Of a DNA stretch of 14,703 bases, positions 1 through 5,809 are shown piece by piece. The notes below the pieces were generated by a model. The model was not told the origin of the DNA. It saw only the letters and a list, made by a program, of their open reading frames with translations, and did not search any database. This DNA is from CAYLSO01 sp964386525 (GTDB lineage Bacteria; Eisenbacteria; RBG-16-71-46; DASYSL01). The DNA lies in the NCBI GenBank assembly GCA_964386525.1, contig CAYLSO010000033.1:1-14703 (forward strand), given 5' to 3'. The position numbers and the translations under genes were made by a program. The first letter of the stretch is position 1; every line of letters begins with the position of its first letter.

Positions 1-1616
1 TACCACGCGGGGCGCCGGCTGCCGTCGGCCACATCGAGGCCGACGAGAAACGCCAGCCGCGTGTCCTCGGCCATGCCGGAGAGGTCCCAGTCCGGGCGGA
101 TCTCGTCGCTGGGCTGGTGGTAATGAAGACGGCGGAACTCCGCCTCCTTCTGCTTGCCCCAGCCGGCCGGCCGGCCGATGAAGGCCTGCCCCGACTTGAA
201 GTAGAGCGCCGGGACGCCGCCGCGGGCGAAGCTCAGCTGGTCGGAACGGTAGTAGTAACCCTTGTCGGGCTCGGGCTCGGCCACCACCTTGCGCCCCTGG
301 GTCCTGGCGGCCGCCACGAGGCGGTCCTCCAGGTCGGACTTCCCGTTGCCGATGACCGCCACGTCCGAAGCGCGGCCGAGCGTGCTGCCGCCGTCGAAGT
401 TGATGTCGGCGGCGATGCGCCCGAGCGGGACCGTGGGGTGGGCCACGTAGTACCGCGAGCCGACGAGACCCTGCTCCTCGCCGGCGACGAACAGCGCCAT
501 CACGCTGCGCTTGGGCCGCGGCTGCATGGCCGCGAAGGCCTCGGCCACCGCCAGCACCTGCGCGCACCCCGTGGCATTGTCGGCGGCCCCGTTGTAGATG
601 CGGTCCCCGGCGGAGTCGGGCTCGCCGATGCCCAGGTGGTCGTGGTGCGTGGAGTAGACGACCACCTCGTCGCGCAGCCGCGGGTCGCTGCCGGGCAGGA
701 TCCCGACGACGTTGCCCGTCTGGATCGTGTCGTTCGCCACGTCGAAGGCGAGCGAGGTCGTCACGCCCAGCGGCACCGGCTCGAATTTGCGCCGCCGCGC
801 CGCGGCGATCAGCGTGTCCAGGTCCTGGCCGCCCAGCGCGCACAGCCGGCGCACGGCCGGCTCCGTCAGCCAGCTCTTGAGCTGGAGCCGCGCCTCACCC
901 GCGGCCGGCGGCTCGAACTGGGTCCCGGACCACGAGCGGTCCACCACATTCCAACCGTAGCCCGCGGATTCCTCGGTATGGAGGACGATGGCGGCGGCCG
1001 CCCCCTGGCGCGCCGCCGACTCGAACTTGTAGTCCCAGCGCCCGTAGTAGAGGCGCTTCTCGCCCGCAAAGAGCGCCGGGTCCCAGTCGGGGTCGCTGTT
1101 CAGCACGAGAAGGATCTTGCCCTCGAGGTCGGCGCCCTTGAAGTCGTCCCACTGGAACTCGGGCGCCTGGATGCCGTAGCCGACGAAGACCACCTCGGCG
1201 TTCGCGACGGCGACGCGCGGCACCTGCGCCCCGCTGCCGCCGATGAAGTCCTCGCGCCACCGGAACGCCGCCTGGCCGCCGGGGCCCTTGAACAGCCACT
1301 CGTCGAAGTTCTTCACCGTCAGGCCGACCAGGGTGATCGGCTGCTCCCACGAGTCGTCGGGGCCGCCGGGCTCGAAGCCGATGGCCTCGAGCCGCCGCGC
1401 GAGGTAGGCGCGCGCCATGCGGTCGCCCTCGGTGCCGGGTCCGCGGCCACCCATCGAATCGGCGGCCAGCGCCTCGACGTCGTGGAGCATGGGCGCGGCG
1501 GCGATGCGCGCCTGCGCGCCCTGGGAGGACGGAGGCGTGGCGGTGCAGTCGGCAAGGGCAACGACGGCGAGTACGAAAGCGACGCAGGCGAGGACCTGCC
1601 GAAGCGGCGATGGCAT
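1..1616 (-). CDS. M28 family zinc aminopeptidase, exported (C-terminal end cut by window)
   Basis: This is probably an exported, co-catalytic two-zinc aminopeptidase that trims peptides outside the cytoplasm. The visible 538 residues start at an ATG with GGAGG four bases upstream. A hydrophobic signal peptide (residues about 8-22) ends in LADC at Cys24. This resembles a lipobox but has Asp at -1, so lipidation is uncertain. Residues about 130-260 look like a PA-type insert (VVFVGYGI, then DFKGADLEGKILLV). The peptidase core carries the M28 metal and catalytic set in order: THHDHLG near 323, NGAADNATG near 344, AGEEQG near 381, INFDGG near 405, and LHYHQPSDE near 500. All expected ligands are present, so it should be active. 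The frame is open to the window edge. The last partial codon begins TA, so it is either Tyr or a stop, and few residues can be missing. The upstream hairpin separates it from the cytochrome operon, which suggests its own promoter. Confidence 0.9.
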   Translation of the reverse strand, partial: MPSPLRQVLACVAFVLAVVALADCTATPPSSQGAQARIAAAPMLHDVEALAADSMGGRGPGTEGDRMARAYLARRLEAIGFEPGGPDDSWEQPITLVGLTVKNFDEWLFKGPGGQAAFRWREDFIGGSGAQVPRVAVANAEVVFVGYGIQAPEFQWDDFKGADLEGKILLVLNSDPDWDPALFAGEKRLYYGRWDYKFESAARQGAAAAIVLHTEESAGYGWNVVDRSWSGTQFEPPAAGEARLQLKSWLTEPAVRRLCALGGQDLDTLIAAARRRKFEPVPLGVTTSLAFDVANDTIQTGNVVGILPGSDPRLRDEVVVYSTHHDHLGIGEPDSAGDRIYNGAADNATGCAQVLAVAEAFAAMQPRPKRSVMALFVAGEEQGLVGSRYYVAHPTVPLGRIAADINFDGGSTLGRASDVAVIGNGKSDLEDRLVAAARTQGRKVVAEPEPDKGYYYRSDQLSFARGGVPALYFKSGQAFIGRPAGWGKQKEAEFRRLHYHQPSDEIRPDWDLSGMAEDTRLAFLVGLDVADGSRRPAW

Positions 1617-1696
1617 GGGGCCTCCGGGAATCGGGGTGCGGGTCCGGGTGGAGGATGTCCCCTTCGGCTCGCCATGGCAACCGCTGCCCAACCAAA

Positions 1697-1725
1697 GAAG
1701 GTGGGAACGCTTCGTTCCCACCTTC
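1697..1725 (-). terminator. Hairpin terminator after the cytochrome operon
   Basis: A perfect 13-bp inverted repeat (1697-1709 with 1713-1725) closes a 3-base loop. On the minus strand it is followed by TTTGGTT, a weak U-rich tail. It lies 47 bases past the stop of the hexaheme cytochrome gene and about 80 bases before the M28 peptidase start, as expected for the end of the conduit operon. The symmetric stem could also stop transcription on the other strand, but no plus-strand gene is nearby. Confidence 0.75.
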
Positions 1726-1772
1726 CCGTGCTGGCCCCGGCGCACGCGCCGGGCGCGCCTGTGTGGTCTAAC

Positions 1773-2837
1773 CTACCGCTTGTGCACCGCGAGCGGCCGC
1801 TCCGGGGTGAGGAAGCTCGGCGCCCCCGGGGCGCTCTCCATGTACTGGATCGCGGACTTCAGGAGCCCGAGGATGTACTTGGCGTTGTGCACCCCGTGGC
1901 TGCGGTCCTCCGTCGCCATCAGGTAGTTCCACACCGCGCCGGCGGAGTCGGCCGAAGTGGTGACCTCCAGCGCCCTCAGGGTCCCCGGCGACTCCGGATT
2001 CGGCTCCATGAGGCCCGCGTCCTCCAGCAGGGTCCCGAGCTGCGCCGCATACATGTCGACGCTGTCCTGCACGGCTCCGACCTCGTTGAAGTCCTCGATC
2101 TCGCCGTGGCAATCCGCGCAGGCCGCCACGTTGCGGACCTCTTCACTGCCCAGGTCCGCCTCCATGTTGAAGGAGTGCCCGCCGACCACGTACCCGACGC
2201 CCGTCTTGAAGTGGCAGTCGAGGCAGCCGTCCTCGGTCGCCACCCGGTGATTGGTCTGCTCGTAGGTGTAGCCGGCGTACTCGTAGCCGTTCGAGCCGAG
2301 CAGCATGTCGCCCTGCACCCCGTGGTGCGGTCCGAAGCGCGTGGTCATGGTCACCGGGTTGGTCACGTAGGTCTTGACGTTGCGCCGCGACTGGTGGCAG
2401 AGCACGCAGATGTTGGCGGCCCCGAGGTCGAAGGTCGTGCCGTCCTGCAGCGTGGCGATCGAGTTCCAGCGCAGGCGGAAGTCGCCGTTGCTGTGCGGCG
2501 CGTGGCAGGTGAAGCAGTGGATGGCCGTGGGGTTGTCGACCGTGGCGGAGCCGGGAAGCGGCGTCCCCGTCGCCCGCGCCACGAAGCCCTCGCTGGTGTG
2601 GCATCCCTTGCAGCTGCTGCCGTTCTCGTTGAGGGTGCCGCCGCTGGCGTGTTTCGAGCTCTCCCACTGGCCCGCGGCCGCCACCAGGAACGTGGTGGTG
2701 TCGCTGTGACACTCGAAGCAGCCCTGCGGGCCTTGCGCCACCTGTTCGGTGACGTTGATGTCACGCGAGCACGAGACCATTCCGAACCCCAGCGCCACGA
2801 CCGCCACGAGCACCAGGACTTTTCTGAACACCTCCAT
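1773..2837 (-). CDS. Hexaheme c-type cytochrome, putative outer-membrane lipoprotein
   Basis: This 354-residue multiheme cytochrome is probably the outward-facing electron carrier of the conduit encoded upstream of it. Six CXXCH heme-attachment motifs occur in order: CFECH, CKGCH, CFTCH, CVLCH, CLDCH and CADCH, the first at residues 40-44. All six lie in the first two thirds; the last ~110 residues have none and look helical. The chosen ATG has AAGGAGG eight bases upstream; a start 11 codons earlier lacks such a site. From this start there is a short basic N-terminus, a hydrophobic stretch, and MVSC with Cys23, which reads as a lipoprotein signal. The next residues are SR rather than Asp at +2, compatible with outer-membrane sorting. 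It begins 43 bases after the beta-barrel gene on the same strand. I cannot assign it to the MtrC/OmcA decaheme family. Placement at the cell surface is inferred from gene order. Confidence 0.88.
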   Translation of the reverse strand: MEVFRKVLVLVAVVALGFGMVSCSRDINVTEQVAQGPQGCFECHSDTTTFLVAAAGQWESSKHASGGTLNENGSSCKGCHTSEGFVARATGTPLPGSATVDNPTAIHCFTCHAPHSNGDFRLRWNSIATLQDGTTFDLGAANICVLCHQSRRNVKTYVTNPVTMTTRFGPHHGVQGDMLLGSNGYEYAGYTYEQTNHRVATEDGCLDCHFKTGVGYVVGGHSFNMEADLGSEEVRNVAACADCHGEIEDFNEVGAVQDSVDMYAAQLGTLLEDAGLMEPNPESPGTLRALEVTTSADSAGAVWNYLMATEDRSHGVHNAKYILGLLKSAIQYMESAPGAPSFLTPERPLAVHKR

Positions 2838-2880
2838 CGCCGTCTCCTCCTTGCGCAGGGTCGTAGACATCCTCCGTCTC

Positions 2881-4440
2881 CTACTTCAGGCGGAAGTCGT
2901 ACGCCAGGTTGATCTGCACCACGTTCGCGGTGTAGTAGCGATCCAGCAGGATGTAGTCGTCGTAGCTGTAGCCGTTGTACTTGACCTCGACCCGGTAGTG
3001 GTCGAGCAGGGTGTAGGCTCCCTCCGCGAAGAACATCCCCTTCTCGATGTCGAGGTCGCGGCTGATGTCCAGGTAGGTGAAGCCGGTCGCCAGCCGCAGG
3101 TTCTTGACGCGCTCGAACTCGAGCCGGCCGGTGACGATGTTGCTGCAGGAGCTGAAACCGCCGGCCAGGTCCGTGTAGTCGTCGGTGGCGTAGCTGTAGT
3201 CCGCGGAGACCGTGCCCCAGCCCGCGTAGGTGTAGCGCCCGAAGGCGCCCGCCACCTCGCCGTCGGCCTGCACGGCGATGTCGGGAAACTCGCGCTCGCG
3301 CTTGGCGTAGTCGCCGCCGAAGACGAGGCCGTCGAGCGGCCGCACATCCAGCTTGGCCCGGGTCTGCGTGGCCTCGAGGTCCTTGAGCAGCGTCAGCTCC
3401 TCCTGGTCCTTCTTGACGCGGCTGGCGTAGTCCACCTTGGCGCTGACGTACTTGCCGTAGTGGAACTCGGTGCCGGCGTTCCAGCTGTCGTAGCTGGTCA
3501 GGGTGCGGTCGTCGTCGTTGATCTCGTAGCCGTAGCCGCCGTTGAAGCGTCCGTACTTGTAGAAGTACGCCGCCTCAAGATCGTTCTGGAAGCGGTCGGT
3601 GCGCAGGCGCGTCGCCGCATCGTCGACCTGGCTCGCGTCGAAGAGGTACTTGAGCTGGAAGGCCGAGACCGGCTGCACGACGGCCGTGTACTGGAAGCTC
3701 ATCAGCCGGTAGTCGAGGCCGCTGCCGGAGAGCTTGCGCACCCCGATGGCGCCGCGCACCAGGTTGTTCCACTTGTCGTAGAACGGCATCGGCGCGTAGA
3801 GCCGGCCCGACCACACGTAGCCGGCCCGGTTGGCCACCGGGTTGAGCGCGTCGTCGTACTCGGACTTGCGGAACGAGATCGCCGCTCCGCGCCCGTTCTC
3901 CCGGAACTCGGCATTCACCTGACCGGTCCACAGCGAGTTGTCGTACCCGGTCCCCAGCCCGCTCACCGTCCCCGCCGGATACGACAGGCGATCGCCGTCC
4001 CGCTCGAGGTAGTTGAAGTACCCCGAAAGGCTGAAGCGCCTCACCGGCGTGAGCTCCGCCCCCACCTTCCAGTCCTTGCGCCGGGAGTCCATGCCCCCGT
4101 CCGGCGAGAAGATCTGCCGGTGCTGGTCGTAGCCCGCCGTCAGCTTGAGTGCGCCCGGCACGCGGTAGACCAGATCCCCCTTGCGCGAGTCCAGGTTGAG
4201 GTCCTGGAGGTCGAGCTTCAGGTAGTTGCTCGAGTTCAGCAGCCCGTCGAGGCGGATCTGGGCGAGGTTGAACCCGTCGTAGATGTTGTAGGTCTCCTGG
4301 ACGGCGGAGCGGTCACCGATCTCGTCGAGGATGATGCCGCCCAGCTTCAGGGTTCCGTCCACTGCGCCCGCCGCCGGTGTGGCCGCGGCGAGCCCGACGA
4401 CGAGCAGGACCAGCACGGCCGCAATCGTTCTCGTTCGCAT
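2881..4440 (-). CDS. Outer-membrane beta-barrel of a porin-cytochrome conduit (MtrB/PioB-like)
   Basis: The 519-residue protein has a clear Sec signal peptide (residues 1 to about 26, ending PAAGA) and then reads as one long beta-barrel. Alternating aromatic and polar strands with tight turns repeat throughout, for example LSGYFNYLERDGDRL, VRGAIGVRKLSGSGLDYRL and YRVEVKYNGYSYDDYI, and the chain ends in a strand-like INLAYDFRLK. MtrB/PioB proteins form the sheath that lets a periplasmic multiheme cytochrome reach the cell surface, and the flanking cytochrome genes fit that role. It is clearly shorter than Shewanella MtrB (about 700 residues), implying fewer strands or short loops. I see no N-terminal CXXC; the only mature cysteine is in FSSCSN. 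It starts 13 bases after the decaheme stop codon, so translation of the two is probably linked; the RBS is weak (AGGA). Family assignment rests on fold-like pattern and context, not on a signature motif. Confidence 0.82.
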   Translation of the reverse strand: MRTRTIAAVLVLLVVGLAAATPAAGAVDGTLKLGGIILDEIGDRSAVQETYNIYDGFNLAQIRLDGLLNSSNYLKLDLQDLNLDSRKGDLVYRVPGALKLTAGYDQHRQIFSPDGGMDSRRKDWKVGAELTPVRRFSLSGYFNYLERDGDRLSYPAGTVSGLGTGYDNSLWTGQVNAEFRENGRGAAISFRKSEYDDALNPVANRAGYVWSGRLYAPMPFYDKWNNLVRGAIGVRKLSGSGLDYRLMSFQYTAVVQPVSAFQLKYLFDASQVDDAATRLRTDRFQNDLEAAYFYKYGRFNGGYGYEINDDDRTLTSYDSWNAGTEFHYGKYVSAKVDYASRVKKDQEELTLLKDLEATQTRAKLDVRPLDGLVFGGDYAKREREFPDIAVQADGEVAGAFGRYTYAGWGTVSADYSYATDDYTDLAGGFSSCSNIVTGRLEFERVKNLRLATGFTYLDISRDLDIEKGMFFAEGAYTLLDHYRVEVKYNGYSYDDYILLDRYYTANVVQINLAYDFRLK

Positions 4441-4452
4441 TCGGGTCCCGTC

Positions 4453-5403
4453 CTAGAGCTGGTGACAGCCGACGTTGAAGCAGCCCTGTCCCTCGAGCGA
4501 CTCGCTGAGGAAGAGGCGGCTGGTGTACGAACCGTGGATGTCGCTGTGGCAGTCGTTACAGGGCACGCCCGACAACTGCGTGCCGTGCATCGAGTTCGAG
4601 TTATGGCGCGGCACCGAGTGGCACTGCGAGCACAGCTGGTAGTGCGGCGGCGCGTAGGGCTGGCGCAGCATGCGCGGGTTGTCCGACCCGTGCGCCTCGT
4701 GGCAGGCCAGGCACCCGCCCTCCTGCGTGGAGAAGTCGAGGGCGGCGGGGTGCTCGTAGACGAACGGCCCCGCGAACTCGCCGTGGCACTTCATGCACAT
4801 GTTGGTCCCGTTCAGCGACAGCTCGCGGCTGGTCTCGTCGAGCGTCAGGTGGCACTCGCTGCACTTGACGATGCCGTCGTTGACCGGGTGGCGGTACGAC
4901 CGGGCGAACTGCCCTTCGACCTTGGGGTGGCAGCTCCAGCAGAGGCGCTTCTCGTCCTGCTTGAGCAGGGCCGCCGGCTTGGACTTGTGCACGCTGTGGC
5001 AGCCGCTGCAGTTGACGTCGTGGCGCGGGTGGACGTTCTTCTCGACCATGTTCTGCTGGTGCGAGTTCTGGTGGCAGCTCGCGCACACCCGCGCCTGGGC
5101 CCGGGCGTCGAGCTCGGACGGGTTGGTCATCGGGAACTTGGCGGGGTCTTCCTCCCAGTGGCGGCGGTCCCCGGCGTGGCAGTCGGTGCACGCCAGGCCC
5201 TTGCCGGCCGCGCCGGGCTTCAACCGGTGGGCGGTGGCGGCGAGCGTGGCGTCCTGGCCCCCGTGGCACCCGAGACACGTCTCGCTGTCGCGCGGCGTGT
5301 CCTGCGCGGAGAGTTCCCCCCAGAGCCCGACCGCGGCGGCTGCCAGCAGGATTCCCGCGATCAGGAACGGGACGGCGTACCGGCCTGGAATGATGCGTGA
5401 CAT
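4453..5403 (-). CDS. Periplasmic decaheme c-type cytochrome, MtrA/DmsE family, with an extra CX4CH site
   Basis: The product is 316 residues, close to MtrA (about 330). It should be the electron wire that plugs into the beta-barrel encoded 12 bases downstream. Ten CXXCH motifs are visible: CLGCH, CTDCH, CASCH, CSGCH, CWSCH, CSECH, CMKCH, CLACH, CSQCH and CNDCH. At the very end C308-FNVG-C313-H314 forms a CX4CH motif, a spacing known to bind heme in tetraheme cytochromes c3, so there may be an eleventh heme. An N-terminal hydrophobic segment (residues about 10-28, then ELSAQD) is a signal peptide or an uncleaved anchor. The start is the ATG at 5401-5403, with GGAGGGAG about 11-14 bases upstream; an in-frame start 21 codons earlier has a tail without signal character. 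It is the first gene of the conduit operon, behind a 406-base non-coding stretch. No DMSO reductase subunits are nearby, so an MtrA-like role is favoured over DmsE. Confidence 0.93.
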   Translation of the reverse strand: MSRIIPGRYAVPFLIAGILLAAAAVGLWGELSAQDTPRDSETCLGCHGGQDATLAATAHRLKPGAAGKGLACTDCHAGDRRHWEEDPAKFPMTNPSELDARAQARVCASCHQNSHQQNMVEKNVHPRHDVNCSGCHSVHKSKPAALLKQDEKRLCWSCHPKVEGQFARSYRHPVNDGIVKCSECHLTLDETSRELSLNGTNMCMKCHGEFAGPFVYEHPAALDFSTQEGGCLACHEAHGSDNPRMLRQPYAPPHYQLCSQCHSVPRHNSNSMHGTQLSGVPCNDCHSDIHGSYTSRLFLSESLEGQGCFNVGCHQL

Positions 5404-5657
5404 GGGCAACGCAGCTCCCTCCGAAGAAAGGGTGGGGTGGGAACTCTCCGGCCGGGGGCGGACCACTCGCTGCCGCCCGCGGGCAGGGGCATGGCGACGG
5501 CGTCTTCACCCGCACTCGCAGCCGCGAAGAACGCCATCTCTCCGAGTTTCCCCTACGACCTCTTGGCCGACAGGACGGCGCGCGCGGCGAAAGCCAGACG
5601 AAGGAGCAGCGCGCTCGAACTGCGGGGCATACGGCCTTCAGTTACTTCCCGTCGCCT

Positions 5658-5686
5658 AAAATACAAATACCGGGGGCGCCTGTCTC
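5658..5686 (-). promoter_or_regulatory. Candidate sigma-70-type promoter for the cytochrome operon
   Basis: On the minus strand GAGACA (5681-5686) and TATTTT (5658-5663) are 17 bases apart. Each matches the -35 and -10 consensus at four of six positions, and they lie in the only A+T-rich island upstream of the operon. Transcription would start near 5651, giving a leader of about 250 bases. This is a pattern match only. Confidence 0.3.
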
Positions 5687-5758
5687 TGTAATTGTGCGGA
5701 ATCTGCAAACAGCATCGCCCACGTCACGGAGCCGGCGTCGCGCTCTGAGTTTCCTTTG

Positions 5759-5774
5759 GGCAACTTCGGTTGCC
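5759..5774. terminator. UUCG-loop hairpin downstream of metX-hom
   Basis: GGCAAC, TTCG, GTTGCC on the plus strand form a perfect 6-bp stem closing a UUCG tetraloop; the minus-strand transcript would have a CGAA loop. It lies about 36 bases past the stop of the metX-hom fusion, a usual place for a transcript-end hairpin. No U-tract follows on the minus strand, so it may protect an RNA end or act with Rho rather than terminate by itself. Confidence 0.4.
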
Positions 5775-5809
5775 GGGCGGGGGGACCGACACGGCCCATC
5801 TCCGCCCGC

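Larger units (their letters stand above)
5404..5809. other. Non-coding stretch between the metX-hom fusion and the cytochrome operon
   Basis: These 406 bases hold no convincing gene. They contain a UUCG-type hairpin 46 bases past the homoserine dehydrogenase stop, an A+T-rich island near 5655-5695 in otherwise GC-rich DNA, and then about 250 GC-rich bases up to the decaheme start. A 10-bp palindrome (GCCCGCGGGC) sits at 5475-5484. A 25-codon frame (5553-5630, minus) begins with ATG behind GAAGG but shows no further sign of being real. I do not recognise a riboswitch. Confidence 0.6.

Noticed and set aside
117..2912. A 931-codon open frame on the plus strand
   Set aside because: It lies antisense to the M28 peptidase and the hexaheme cytochrome, runs across both genes and the hairpin between them, and its product is rich in His, Arg, Val and Gly with no domain. 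It is a by-product of high GC content.
2749..5400. An 883-codon open frame on the plus strand
   Set aside because: It is antisense to the barrel and decaheme genes, both of which have heme motifs, signal peptides and ribosome sites. The antisense product is a low-complexity Val/Ala/Arg chain.
4453..5403. DmsE of an extracellular DMSO reductase
   Set aside because: The sequence is compatible with the DmsE/MtrA family, but no molybdopterin reductase or iron-sulfur subunit is encoded nearby, so a general conduit role is preferred.
5553..5630. A 25-codon frame in the leader of the cytochrome operon (minus strand)
   Set aside because: The ribosome site is weak (GAAGG) and there is no family or conserved feature to support it; kept only as a possibility in the leader finding.
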